Assembly (NCBI GenBank): GCA_016342285.1
Contig: JAEINQ010000045.1
Span: forward strand, 1 to 59,341
Length of the DNA stretch: 59,341 bases
Direction: 5' to 3'
Source of the DNA: Desulfobacterales bacterium
Lineage (GTDB): Bacteria > Desulfobacterota > Desulfobacteria > Desulfobacterales > JAEINQ01
Of the stretch, positions 43,500 through 52,563 are shown one piece after another (the stretch's first letter is position 1; each line of letters begins with the position of its first letter). The notes under the pieces are model-generated. The model searched no databases. It worked only from the letters and a program-made list of their open reading frames with translations, and had not been told where the DNA came from. Position numbers and translations under genes: made by a program.

Positions 43500-44906
43500 T
43501 TATTCGACCGTTGCGTATACGCCACGGATAACACTCCTGATCTTTCCCTGCCGGGAGAGCCGAAACACGATATTTCTCAGTTTCTTTTCCTCCATTCCGG
43601 TGCTTTCCCGAAGCTGTGAAAAGGCGACGCCTTTTTTTGCGCTTTGAATAATTCTGAATACTGTATCCGAGGCGGTAGCCGAACCCTCGGCTTTTCTCTT
43701 CCGACCGTACACCCCTCGGGAGAGACGCGCGATGTCCCCTTTGGCCAGGGCGCGGGCAAGGATGTTGCGAACCCGGGCGGCGGGCAGCTTCGTCTCGGCC
43801 TGAATATCGGCAATCCTGTGCCCTTTTGCGGCCGCCTGGATCATGCCCAGGACCTTCTCAGCCTCATTGCCGGCGATTTCTTTCCGGGCACGACCCCGGA
43901 ATATGCCCCGGCCAGCCCTTTCGATAAGCCTCTTTTTGCAGGCACCGTAAACAATGCTGCGAACCCGGACGGGAGAGAGCCCTGTTTTTTCCGCCAGGGT
44001 CGGCACATCGATCCCGCCGGAGGTATTTTCCACCAGTTCTAGTACCCATTCCTTGTTGCTGGCAGGTGTTCTCTTCTTTTTACCCGAGGCATTGCCCGCC
44101 ATTTTCTTGGGCGATAATCTCCCTTTTGGCGCCCTTTTTTTCCGGGGTACGGGCGGCTTGGCTTGGCCAAAATCGAGCCGGTCTTCCATCACGATGCCGA
44201 AGACATCGCCTAGATCCGCGTCGTCGATGACCCGGTCAGACCCCTTCTTGGCACGCTCCAAAAGCCTTTCCGTCGTCTCGGCCATGGCTTGGGAAACAAG
44301 ATCCTCGATCTTTACCTTTCGAAGGCGAAAAAACAGCGCCGGCTCCACGTCCAGCCGGGCACCGATGCCGTAAAGGGTGGCGGCCACATGCTTGCACATA
44401 TAGGCCCAGTCCGGGCAGCTGCAGTCAAATTCGATCTCTTCCGGCGACGGGAAAAGCCCTTCACCCTGTGCCGTAAACAGCGCCGAAAGGGATTCAGGAA
44501 ACCGGCCTTCCAGAAGATGGTGCATGGAATCGATGCGGCCGGCACAGGCGCCTTTGATGGCCGCCCAGTTTTTCTTGCCCAGAGGTCGTATCCGGACCGT
44601 TACCTCATAGGGCTTGGAGGTCGATCCCTGAACCAGGGCATGCACTTTGCCCGCCTCGATGCGAAGATCGAGAACCGCGCGGTTGCGAAGATAACTTCGC
44701 CCACGACCGATCCGGTTTTCAAAATCCGCATACCGTTCCAGGTTTTCATTCCAGGCCTTTCCCCACCAGGTTTTGGCCATGGACCGGCCATCCACACACA
44801 CCGGTTGAATATCAGCATTTTTCTTCCGGAGCTGTTTAATCTTCTTCTCGGCCTTGGCCCTTTTTTCCGCAACGGAGACATAGCGGGGAAACCGATAATA
44901 TCCCAT
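43500..44906 (-). CDS. SWIM zinc-finger protein with repeated C-terminal winged-helix modules
   Basis: 468 residues; AGAGGTTCG before ATG. N-terminal 150 residues: KTWWGKAWNENLERYADFENR and RSYLRNRAVLDLRIEAGKV, the usual head of proteins encoded beside Snf2 helicases. SWIM motif DCSCPDWAYMCKHVAATLYG (about residues 165-184; CxC..CxH). Basic Lys/Pro linker about 255-290. The C-terminus has at least three similar winged-helix-like repeats: VLELVENTSGGIDVPTLAEK, VLGMIQAAAKGHRIADIQAE and VFRIIQSAKKGVAFSQLRES, each followed by a strand ending in RGIFRG/RGVYG-like. Function unproven; DNA-binding cofactor of the Snf2 helicase encoded next is the likely role. Confidence 0.85.
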   Translation of the reverse strand: MGYYRFPRYVSVAEKRAKAEKKIKQLRKKNADIQPVCVDGRSMAKTWWGKAWNENLERYADFENRIGRGRSYLRNRAVLDLRIEAGKVHALVQGSTSKPYEVTVRIRPLGKKNWAAIKGACAGRIDSMHHLLEGRFPESLSALFTAQGEGLFPSPEEIEFDCSCPDWAYMCKHVAATLYGIGARLDVEPALFFRLRKVKIEDLVSQAMAETTERLLERAKKGSDRVIDDADLGDVFGIVMEDRLDFGQAKPPVPRKKRAPKGRLSPKKMAGNASGKKKRTPASNKEWVLELVENTSGGIDVPTLAEKTGLSPVRVRSIVYGACKKRLIERAGRGIFRGRARKEIAGNEAEKVLGMIQAAAKGHRIADIQAETKLPAARVRNILARALAKGDIARLSRGVYGRKRKAEGSATASDTVFRIIQSAKKGVAFSQLRESTGMEEKKLRNIVFRLSRQGKIRSVIRGVYATVE

Positions 44907-44969
44907 ACGAACCTCTTTCTTCTGTTAAAGCGATTTTCCCAGATTTGATTCTCTCGTAAAAAACTTTAA

Positions 44970-45232
44970 AACCACAAAGGCACAAAGCACGCAAAGAAGA
45001 TGTTGAACCTTAATAAGGCAGCTTTGATGCGCTCGTAAAAAGTCCGAGATCCAGTGATGCCCCTGCCTCCGCAGAGCCTGCCGCTACGAAGGCAGGGGGG
45101 CAGGCATGTGGGAATTCACCGACGATGCAATCCAGACAGGGTCGACAAAACACGTTTTTACGTTACAGTTCTTGAGTTTAAACCGTTTCCAGCGTGTTTT
45201 TTTATGCAACCATGGGGTTAACGGGGCGATGG
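44970..45232. repeat. R6 and R7 repeat ends in the Snf2-SWIM gap
   Basis: R6 end CCACAAAGGCACAAAGCACG at 44976, then R7 end TTGATGCGCTCGTAAAAAGT at 45024-45043 with a decayed palindrome tract (GCCTGCCGCTACGAAGGCAG). No gene is seen in this 325-base gap between the SWIM gene start and the Snf2 stop. Confidence 0.55.
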
Positions 45233-47920
45233 TTACAATGACAGCGAAAAAAGATCGACCAACTCGTCGTTATCCATTTCGGTGACCCACTTTTCTCCGG
45301 CGTTGGAAATCACGTCCTCGGTAAGTCTTTTCTTGCCTTCAAGCATGCGGTTGATTTTTTCCTCAACGGTGCCCCGGGTGATAAATTTATGTACGATGAC
45401 CTTTTTTTTCTGCCCGATGCGAAAGGCTCGGTCCGTTGCCTGGTCTTCAACGGCCGGGTTCCACCACCGGTCGAAATGGATCACGTGATTGGCTTGGGTC
45501 AGGTTCAGGCCCACCCCGCCGGCCTTGAGGGATAACACCATGAAGGGGACGCGGGCATCTTGCTGGAATGAATCGATAATCTCCTTTCTCTTTCCGGCAG
45601 GAACGCTCCCGTGAATGATCACCCCTGGCTGATTGAAAATCGATTCAAGAAACCGACTCAAGGGGCCGGTGATCTCTTTGAACTGGGTAAAAACAAGCAC
45701 CTTTTCCCGCTTCTCGTAAATGGTTTCACAAATCTCGCGAAGCCGCACGAATTTCCCCGATTCGTTTTCCGCATACCCACCGGTGCCCAAATACTGATCC
45801 GGATGATTGCACAATTGCTTGAATTTCATCAGGGCCGACAGGATCAACCCCTTTCGCGCCATCCCTTTTTTTTCAGAAATGACGTTTTGAATCTCGTCGA
45901 CCAATTGCCGGTAATGCACGGTCTGGGCTTTGCTTAAAGCGGCAAAGGTTTTCATCTCCACCTTGTCCGGCAGATCGGTGATGACGGTCTTATCGGTTTT
46001 CAGCCGCCTCAGGATATACGGCCTGACCAGGCGGCGCAGCCTGGTATATCCGCCGCGATCCTTGCCCAGATTCTTGGAAAACCGTTTGAATTCGGCGGCG
46101 GTGCCCAACAGGCCAGGGTTGATGAAATCAAACAGGGACCACAGGTCCGAGAGCCGGTTTTCAATGGGCGTTCCGGTCATGACCAGTCGATTGGCCGCCG
46201 AATATTTTTTCAGGGCCTTGGCCTGCTTTGCCCCAGGATTCTTGATGGCCTGGGCCTCGTCCAAGATCAGGTAAAACCATTGATGGCTCTGAAGCCAGGC
46301 ATGGCGTGCGGCCAAGGCATAGGTGGTAATCACCAGGTCAAAGGCATCAAGGCGCCGGCCGTAAGTTTTTTTCAGATCCTTATGGTTCTGAAAACCCGGA
46401 TGCAGTACCAGGTAGTGAAGGTCCGGGGCAAAGGCGTCGAGTTCGGCGGTCCAGTTGGAAAGAAGCGATGCGGGGATGACCAGCAGGCTGGCTGGCCGTG
46501 ACTTTTTCCCGGCACCGGGCCCCGACTTGAGGCGGTTTAGAAAGGCCAGGGCCTGGACGGTCTTTCCCAGCCCCATATCATCGGCCAGACAGGCCCCCAG
46601 CCCCATGGAATGCAGAAAATCGAGCCAGTTCAGGCCCTGCTGCTGGTAGGGGCGAAGCCGGGCCTGAAATTTTTTGCCCGGCGTGACCTTGGCCATACGG
46701 CCCGGGGCCTTGAGTTTGCCGATTACCGACGCGAGCCACTGGCCGTTGGAGACCCCGATGTCTGCCCCGCTCTCGCCCAAATCGAACAGCTTTTCCGGCT
46801 GGAGCTGAAAGCGAAGGGCATCGCCGAGCCTCACCCCTTCTTCCCCGGCCATCTTGGCGGCCTGTTCGTAGGCGGCCAGGGTGTTTTCAAGCTTCTTTGC
46901 ATCGACCGCCACCCATTTGTTCTTGATCAGGGCCAGCCCTTCGGCGGCGGCCAGCAGCCTTTTGGCTTCAGCCAGGGTAATGGGCGTATCCTCTAAAAAC
47001 AACGTGGGTTTAAAATCGAGAATCGCGTCCATGCCGAGTTGGGACGGCTTGACCCCGCCAAAGGCAATATTTAGCCGGGGCCGGGAAGCGCCACCGCGCC
47101 ACCAGTCCGGAATGCGGCACAAGATGCCGGCATTTTCAAAAACCGGAATATCCTTTAAAAACCGAAGGGCCCGGCCGGCCGACCAGGCCAGGGGATGAAA
47201 GATCTCGCCCGAATCAAGCATCTCTGCGATCATGGCAGACCCCCCGGCAGCCCGGTGGACCGTGGTCAGCAAATCGAGGAGCTTTTCCGGAGCCCCCGCG
47301 TATTCCTGAAGGGCGAATTTGAGTGGCACGTGTTTGGATGCGCCCGCTGCGTCGAGCCGGGTGGAATAAGTGGCCAGGAAGGCAAAGGGGGCGTCGCTGT
47401 TTTTATTTTCCACCAAATGGAAAAAGATCCGGCCCACCAGGTGCAGATTCGGGCTGTAGGCCCGAATCCATTCGGCCACGGTTCCCTGATGGGCGGCGAT
47501 TCGGGCCTTGAAATCGGCCAGCATGGATGCCCAGATCCCGGACAAAAAGACGGGTCCCAGATAGTCCGAACCGGTCATCAGGGGGGCCTGGTCCAGGTAA
47601 CGCGCAATGTCGCCCGGGTCCAGGGGGATGTCGACCTGCTCGCGAAGGGCTTCAAGATCCGGATGCTTGACAATCCTGCCGGTAAAATCGAGGGCAAAGC
47701 CACGCCAGAAATCAAGGGAATCGGAAAGGGGCACGCCGGCATTGGAAAAGCCGAGAAAGAGCAGCCAGGGTTCGGTATTGGAAACAAACCGCCGGTGAAT
47801 CTCCTGTTGGAGCGAGATCCGGCTTTTGCCGATGGTTTCCCCGGCTTCTTCCCATTCCAGGGCAATGGTCCCGTCGGGCATCACCACGGCCACAAGGTTC
47901 TGATCCGGCATGTTATCCAT
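45233..47920 (-). CDS. Snf2/Rad54-type DNA helicase-translocase
   Basis: 895 residues. Residues 1-440 are an N-terminal region typical of bacterial HelZ/YwqA-like members. Helicase core: motif I DDMGLGKTVQALAF (about residue 470), LLVIPASLLSNWTAEL, DEAQAIKN (motif II, DEAQ), LVMTGTPIENRLSDLWSL (motif III), then HelC: KVLVFTQFKEITGPLSRF, FMVLSLKAGGVGLNLTQAN (motif V) and HFDRWWNPAVEDQATDRAFRIGQ (motif VI). ATP-driven translocation on DNA is expected. Same strand as the SWIM gene, which lies downstream; the two are a recurring bacterial pair. Possible roles are in DNA repair or defence; unproven here. Confidence 0.95.
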   Translation of the reverse strand: MDNMPDQNLVAVVMPDGTIALEWEEAGETIGKSRISLQQEIHRRFVSNTEPWLLFLGFSNAGVPLSDSLDFWRGFALDFTGRIVKHPDLEALREQVDIPLDPGDIARYLDQAPLMTGSDYLGPVFLSGIWASMLADFKARIAAHQGTVAEWIRAYSPNLHLVGRIFFHLVENKNSDAPFAFLATYSTRLDAAGASKHVPLKFALQEYAGAPEKLLDLLTTVHRAAGGSAMIAEMLDSGEIFHPLAWSAGRALRFLKDIPVFENAGILCRIPDWWRGGASRPRLNIAFGGVKPSQLGMDAILDFKPTLFLEDTPITLAEAKRLLAAAEGLALIKNKWVAVDAKKLENTLAAYEQAAKMAGEEGVRLGDALRFQLQPEKLFDLGESGADIGVSNGQWLASVIGKLKAPGRMAKVTPGKKFQARLRPYQQQGLNWLDFLHSMGLGACLADDMGLGKTVQALAFLNRLKSGPGAGKKSRPASLLVIPASLLSNWTAELDAFAPDLHYLVLHPGFQNHKDLKKTYGRRLDAFDLVITTYALAARHAWLQSHQWFYLILDEAQAIKNPGAKQAKALKKYSAANRLVMTGTPIENRLSDLWSLFDFINPGLLGTAAEFKRFSKNLGKDRGGYTRLRRLVRPYILRRLKTDKTVITDLPDKVEMKTFAALSKAQTVHYRQLVDEIQNVISEKKGMARKGLILSALMKFKQLCNHPDQYLGTGGYAENESGKFVRLREICETIYEKREKVLVFTQFKEITGPLSRFLESIFNQPGVIIHGSVPAGKRKEIIDSFQQDARVPFMVLSLKAGGVGLNLTQANHVIHFDRWWNPAVEDQATDRAFRIGQKKKVIVHKFITRGTVEEKINRMLEGKKRLTEDVISNAGEKWVTEMDNDELVDLFSLSL

Positions 47921-48024
47921 TCCTACTTGTCCATGCTGTATAAATACGGCAAAAATTTTACCAGGATCAAAAACAGTCCGATTTCGTATGGCAAAAGGTT
48001 CTTAACAGCAGATGAACTCGGACA

Positions 48025-48387
48025 ATGACAGAAGAAAAAGTCTTTTTAATATACGCAGAGCGAAGTCGATGCAAGTGGTCATTCAAAGCCGTCAGAAATC
48101 CGGACCCATGTTTTTCTGATAAATTGGGAACGCAATTGTTGATAGGTTTGTTTTCAAGGGGCAGGCCTGAAACTGTACCGGCTGTGGCCGGAATCGGTTT
48201 GTCTGGGCACCTGATAGCGGCTATTCTTAAATAGTTAATTGAAATTATTGAACAATATGGATTTAAAACTGCTTTTGCAGCCGTGCTGGCCTATGCAATC
48301 ATCAGTTTTTCGTTTTTGCTGGGGCCACTTTTAAATATCTGCTTTTTCGAGTATAGTCATCAGTTCTGGGTATGGCGGTATGGATGA
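48025..48387 (+). pseudogene. Membrane protein remnant (MFS-like)
   Basis: One frame reads GTQLLIGLFSRGRPETVPAVAGIGLSGHLIAAILK, hits a TAG at 48232, and resumes in the same frame with LIEIIEQYGFKTAFAAVLAYAIISFSFLLGPL. The two hydrophobic stretches look like two consecutive helices near the C-terminus of a transporter of the major-facilitator kind. No N-terminal part and no start are seen. Interpretation as a remnant is inference. Confidence 0.35.
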
Positions 48388-48448
48388 CCGAAGGACATGC
48401 CGCTTCGTTTAATAACCATTGTTGTAAGCCGTAATGAAAAGGAGCGTT

Positions 48449-49465
48449 ATGAAAAGATTGTCATTGATGTGCTCGGTTTTTCTTGTGTTGATCTCTTTTA
48501 GTTGCGTTTATGCCAGCGAAACCATGGACGCCGTGAAAAGCCGCGGTTATCTGGTGGCCGGGGTCAATACCGGCGCGGCCGGATTCTCCATGCCCGACAA
48601 ACAGGGAAACTGGACCGGGCTGGACGTGGATATCGCCCGATCCATCGCCACCGCCATCTTCGGGGATCCCACCAAGGTCAAGTTTATCCCGCTGACCTCC
48701 CAGCAGCGTTTTGCGGCCCTGCAGTCCGGCGAGGTGGATGTCTTGTGCCGCCAGACCACCATGACATTGAGTCGTGATACCTCCCTGGGGTTTGAATTTA
48801 CGCCTCCGGTTTATTACGATGGTCAGGGCATCATGGTTCCCAAAAAGCTTGGGGTCAAAAAAGCCACCGAATTGGACGGCGCCACCATCTGTCTGCTGCC
48901 CGGCACCACCACCGAACGCAATATCTCCGACTATTTTCGTGCCACCGGTATGGGTTTTAAACCGGTTCTCATCGAAAGCAAGGACGAGCTTCTCAAGGCA
49001 TTTGTCACCGGGCGCTGTGACTGCCTGACCTCCGACGCCTCAACCCTGGCCGGGATGCGCGCCGTTACCGCCGCCCCCGATCAGTACATGATCCTGCCGG
49101 AACGCATCTCCAAAGAACCCCTCACCACGGCGGTTCGCCAGGGCGACGGCCAATGGAAGGACCTGGTCTACTGGACGGTACTGGCGCTCATTGAAGCCGA
49201 GGACCTGGGGATCACCTCAACAAACGTGGACCAGATGCTCACCAGCACGGATCCCAACATCCAACGGTTTCTCGGCGTCACCCCCGGAAACGGCAAGGCG
49301 CTGAACGTTGATGAAAAATGGGCTTACAACATCATCAAACAAATCGGAAACTACGAGGAAGTGTTTGTCCGCAACCTCGGCCCCGGGACCGTTATGAATC
49401 TTGATCGGGGCATGAACGAGCTTTACAAAAACGGCGGATTGCTTTATTCGCCGCCCTTTAAGTAG
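48449..49465 (+). CDS. aapJ: General L-amino-acid ABC transporter, binding protein
   Basis: 338 residues; the ATG at 48449 follows AAAAGGAGCGTT, better than the ATG at 48434. Signal peptide residues 1-21 (LMCSVFLVLISFSCVYA). SBP_bac_3 fold with KSRGYLVAGVNTGAAGFSMP, WTGLDVDIARSIATAIFGDP, FAALQSGEVDVLCRQTTMTLSRD and LGVKKATELDGATICLLPGTTTE, close to AapJ/BztA of broad-range amino-acid importers. The stop codon TAG overlaps the first base of an R1 repeat. The permease genes aapQ and aapM lie 400 bases downstream. Confidence 0.93.
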   Translation: MKRLSLMCSVFLVLISFSCVYASETMDAVKSRGYLVAGVNTGAAGFSMPDKQGNWTGLDVDIARSIATAIFGDPTKVKFIPLTSQQRFAALQSGEVDVLCRQTTMTLSRDTSLGFEFTPPVYYDGQGIMVPKKLGVKKATELDGATICLLPGTTTERNISDYFRATGMGFKPVLIESKDELLKAFVTGRCDCLTSDASTLAGMRAVTAAPDQYMILPERISKEPLTTAVRQGDGQWKDLVYWTVLALIEAEDLGITSTNVDQMLTSTDPNIQRFLGVTPGNGKALNVDEKWAYNIIKQIGNYEEVFVRNLGPGTVMNLDRGMNELYKNGGLLYSPPFK

Positions 49466-49490
49466 TTTCCATCCATAAATGGATTGGAAA
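49465..49490 (+). repeat. R1 ends joined (internal deletion)
   Basis: GTTTCCATCCATAAATGGAT then TGGAAA: the two R1 ends are fused, with no interior. It begins at the last base of the aapJ stop codon. Confidence 0.6.
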
Positions 49491-49495
49491 TGTCC

Positions 49496-49703
49496 ATAGC
49501 CTTTAATTCGAAGTAGAAATCCACGTCCTTTGGGGGTGGTCAGAGTCAATTGGCCATGCCGTTCCATTGGCTGGAAAATGCCTAAAACGCACTAATCCGC
49601 CAGAGGCGGACAAGAAGTGTGAAATGCCTAATCCGCCAAAAAAGGCGGACAAGAGTTGTGGAGTCGCTTTGCTCCGGTTTTTTAAGCTAAGATATGGCAG
49701 AAT
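49496..49703 (+). repeat. R2 dispersed repeat, longest copy
   Basis: TTTAATTCGAAGTAGAAATC, CACGTCCTTTGGGGGTGG, GTCAGAGTCAATTGGCCATG, AAATGCCTAAAACGCACTAA, two CCGCC..GGCGG hairpins and the tail GGAGTCGCTTTGCTCCGG, TTTTTTAAGCTAAGATATGG. This defines R2 at about 200 bp. It fills most of the gap between aapJ and aapQ. Confidence 0.7.
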
Positions 49704-49824
49704 TCCTTCATTTTAGGCATTTTAGGCAATTTAGGCATTTCGAACTGGAAGCGAAGTATCGCCGCCCCTTCCAGGGGCAAACCAAAGCATGGTCCTCTGG
49801 GCCAGGATTCTTTACTAAAAAAAG

Positions 49825-49850
49825 CCGGGTGCCCATGGGCACCCGGTTTT
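49825..49850. terminator. Bidirectional Rho-independent terminator before aapQ
   Basis: Perfect 11-bp stem CCGGGTGCCCA (49825-49835) with its complement (49836-49846), preceded by AAAAAAAG and followed by TTTTG. Classical terminator shape. It lies only about 25 bases upstream of the aapQ start. Confidence 0.75.
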
Positions 49851-49871
49851 GTCCTCAAATCGCTACTATCC

Positions 49872-51038
49872 ATGAGTTCACTTCCAAAACAGACGCCTCT
49901 CCCTTGGAACCGGCCCGAATACCGGGCATTTTTCTACCAATTCCTCGTGGTGCTGACCCTGGTCGCCATCGGCTGGTACCTGCTCTCCAACACCCTGGAA
50001 AACCTCCAGCGCCAGAATATCGCCACGGGCTTTGCGTTCCTTGGGGCAGAATCGGCGTTTGAAATCGGCGAGTCCCTCATCCCCTACGCCCCCACGGACA
50101 GCTATGCCCGTGCCCTGCTGGTGGGGTCTTTAAACACCGTAAAAACGGCCGTGATCGGAATCGTGCTCACTGTTTTACTGGGAACGGTCATGGGCATTGC
50201 CCGGCTTTCGAAAAACGGCCTTATCGCCGGGCTTGCCGCGGTGTATGTCGAACTGTTCAGAAACATCCCCGTCCTGCTCCAGCTCTTTTTCTGGTATGCC
50301 CTGTTTCACCAACTCCCGGGACCACGCCAGGCGTTGGAGCCATTTTCCGGTGTCTTTGTCTGCAGCCGCGGCTTTTTGTTCCCGGCGCCGCGGATCAACG
50401 GCCCCGAAGGCCTGGTGCTGCTTTTGGTCCCATTGGCCTTGTTGCTCGGGTGGTGGCTCTGCCGGAAAAACCGGATTTATTGCGAAAGCCACGGAAAAAA
50501 CCGGATTCACCCCGCTTTCCTGAGCCTTGTTCCGGTGCTGCTGGTGCTGGGAGCAAACGTTGTGGCCGGCGCCACCTGGCAGATGGATGTGCCTGCCCTT
50601 CAGGGCTTTAATATCCGGGGCGGCGGCATTGTCACCCCCGAATTCGGAGCCCTGCTCCTGGGCCTGGTCATCTATACGGGGACGTTTGTGGCGGAAATTG
50701 TCCGCTCCGGCATTCTCGCCGTAGACAAAGGACAGGTGGAGGCCGCCAAGTCGCTAGGGCTTTCCAACAGCAGGATTTTATACCTCATCGTGCTGCCCCA
50801 GGCGCTTCGGGTCATCATCCCGCCGCTGACCAGCCAGATGCTCAACCTGACCAAAAACAGCACCCTGGCCGTGGCGGTCGGTTACCCCGACCTGGTTTCC
50901 GTGGCCAACACCACCTTAAACCAGACCGGCCAGGCCATTGAAGCCATCAGCATCATCATGGTGGTGTACCTGGTCTTCAGCCTGGTCACGTCACTGTTCA
51001 TGAACTGGTTTAACAAACGGGCCATATTGCCGTCTTAA
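49872..51038 (+). CDS. aapQ: General L-amino-acid ABC transporter permease
   Basis: 388 residues. HisM/GlnP-type permease with the long AapQ insertion: first helix FYQFLVVLTLVAIGWYLL, LRNIPVLLQ-type stretch YVELFRNIPVLLQLFFWYAL (about residues 126-145), an inserted region RINGPEGLVLLL to QMDVPALQGFNIRGG, then the EAA loop EAAKSLGLSNSRILYLIVLPQALR (about 292-316) and PPLTSQMLNLTKNSTLAVAVG. N-terminus (SSLPKQTPLPWNRPEYRAFF) is right for the family, but no Shine-Dalgarno sequence precedes the ATG and a terminator lies just upstream. aapM follows after 29 bases. Confidence 0.93.
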   Translation: MSSLPKQTPLPWNRPEYRAFFYQFLVVLTLVAIGWYLLSNTLENLQRQNIATGFAFLGAESAFEIGESLIPYAPTDSYARALLVGSLNTVKTAVIGIVLTVLLGTVMGIARLSKNGLIAGLAAVYVELFRNIPVLLQLFFWYALFHQLPGPRQALEPFSGVFVCSRGFLFPAPRINGPEGLVLLLVPLALLLGWWLCRKNRIYCESHGKNRIHPAFLSLVPVLLVLGANVVAGATWQMDVPALQGFNIRGGGIVTPEFGALLLGLVIYTGTFVAEIVRSGILAVDKGQVEAAKSLGLSNSRILYLIVLPQALRVIIPPLTSQMLNLTKNSTLAVAVGYPDLVSVANTTLNQTGQAIEAISIIMVVYLVFSLVTSLFMNWFNKRAILPS

Positions 51039-51067
51039 AATTCCGAAAACACCGAGAGGTCATTCTG

Positions 51068-52165
51068 TTGTCTTCGCCCACAATCCAGCCGCCCGCCTTC
51101 TTCCGACACGTTCCGTTCTGGTTCCGTTTTCGGGAGCTGTTTTTCGGCTCCTTTTGGAACTCGATGCTGACCGTCATCGGGCTTATTATGCTGGCGGGCA
51201 TCATTCCTCCCCTGTTCAACTGGGCTTTGGTGAACGCCACCTGGACACTGCCCCCCGGGGAATGCCTCACGCTCGATGGCGCCTGCTGGACCTATGTCCG
51301 GGAAAACCTGCGATTCGTTCTTTTCGGCTTTTATCCGTATGCCGAACAATGGCGACCGGTCACGGCCATCGCGATCTTTCTTTGCATGATCATTTTCAGT
51401 GCACGGCCCCGGAACTGGTCCCGGCGCCTGGCCTACGGCTGGTGTTTTTCTTTTGTCTCCATCGGTATTTTGCTCTATGGCGGCATCCTGGGATTACCGG
51501 TGGTTGAAACCGACCGGTGGAGCGGCCTTCCCCTGACCCTGCTTCTGGCGGTCATGGGCATTGTCGCGGCCTATCCCCTGGGCATGGTGCTGGCCCTGGG
51601 GCGACGCTCTGCCATGCCGATCATCCGTTCCCTGAGCACGGTCTATATCGAGGTCTTGCGGGGCATTCCCCTGATATGCCTGCTGTTTCTCTCCTCGGTG
51701 GTTTTCCCGCTCTTTCTTCCCCAGGGCATGGTGGTCAACAAACTGCTCCGCGCCCTGGTGGCCATCATTCTTTCTTCGGCTGCCTATCTGGCCGAGGTGA
51801 TCCGGGGAGGGCTCCAGGCGGTGGAGCCGGGCCAGTATGAAGCTGCCGACGCCATCGGCCTGTCCTACGTTCAGAAAATGCGGCTGGTCATCCTTCCCCA
51901 GGCCCTGAAAATTGTGATTCCGCCTACGGTCAACACCTTTATTTCCATGTTCAAGGATACCTCGTTGGTCATTATCATTGCCCTGTACGATCTGTTGAAA
52001 ACCACCCAGACCACCCTTTCCGATCCCACCTGGATGGCATTCAGCACCGAGGCGTATCTGTTTGCGGCGGCGATCTATTTTCCGTTTTGTTTTTTCATGT
52101 CCCGCTACAGCCGCTACCTAGAGGTTTACCTGGGATGGACCACGGAGGGAAAAAAGAAGTCCTGA
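51068..52165 (+). CDS. aapM: General L-amino-acid ABC transporter permease
   Basis: 365 residues from a TTG at 51068 with GAGAGG nine bases upstream. N-terminus PPAFFRHVPFWFRFRELFFGSFWNS and LFNWALVNATW are typical of AapM. Six to eight membrane segments; IYIEVLRGIPLICLLF-type block (STVYIEVLRGIPLICL, about 192-207), LAEVIRGGLQAVEPGQYEA, EAA motif AADAIGLSYVQKMRLVILPQALKIVIPP (about 258-285). Pairs with aapQ to form the translocation pore. The usual fourth gene, the ATPase aapP, does not follow: an R5 element begins 12 bases after the stop. Confidence 0.93.
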   Translation: MSSPTIQPPAFFRHVPFWFRFRELFFGSFWNSMLTVIGLIMLAGIIPPLFNWALVNATWTLPPGECLTLDGACWTYVRENLRFVLFGFYPYAEQWRPVTAIAIFLCMIIFSARPRNWSRRLAYGWCFSFVSIGILLYGGILGLPVVETDRWSGLPLTLLLAVMGIVAAYPLGMVLALGRRSAMPIIRSLSTVYIEVLRGIPLICLLFLSSVVFPLFLPQGMVVNKLLRALVAIILSSAAYLAEVIRGGLQAVEPGQYEAADAIGLSYVQKMRLVILPQALKIVIPPTVNTFISMFKDTSLVIIIALYDLLKTTQTTLSDPTWMAFSTEAYLFAAAIYFPFCFFMSRYSRYLEVYLGWTTEGKKKS

Positions 52166-52177
52166 CATATGATCTCA

Positions 52178-52386
52178 CCTAAGTTGAGCGATTGTCGAGG
52201 TTGCCGCAGGTACAAGGAAGATGTTTTTCCGCTATAGTCCTTTATGCGGGAAGGCATCTGACGCCGTAGATGCGGTAAGATCGGCAATCCCGAAGGGTTT
52301 TAAATTTCGAAAGACAGAACAGGATGTTTATCTTTTAATATCGTTCGCTTATACTTTATTTCGAAATTTAAAACGCTCAGTTTAGG
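52178..52386 (+). repeat. R5 inverted-repeat element with 5-bp target duplication
   Basis: 209 bp. Left end CCTAAGTTGAGCG, right end CGCTCAGTTTAGG (13-bp terminal inverted repeats, two mismatches). Flanked on both sides by TCTCA (52173-52177 and 52387-52391), a perfect 5-bp duplication. Interior has no coding capacity; it contains TTTTTCCGCTATAGTCC and ATTTCGAAATTT palindromic sequence. A non-autonomous transposon-like element. Confidence 0.8.
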
Positions 52387-52391
52387 TCTCA

Positions 52392-52563
52392 TTAACCACT
52401 GACACTCGCAGACACACGCAGACTTTTTCGTTTCCGGCGCAGTTCTACTGAATCAGGGCAAAGCAAGGTCCGCGACAGTCTGCGGTTGTCCGCGGTTCAA
52501 ATAAAAATGGGATCGATCTTAACCAGTCATTTTAGAAACCGGCAACCCGTATAAGGAGTCAAC
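52392..52563. other. Intergenic after R5
   Basis: Holds a GCAGACACACGCAGAC-type short repeat and its inverse GTCTGCGGTTGTCCGCGG, also seen at 53195 and 54125. No gene. Confidence 0.4.
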
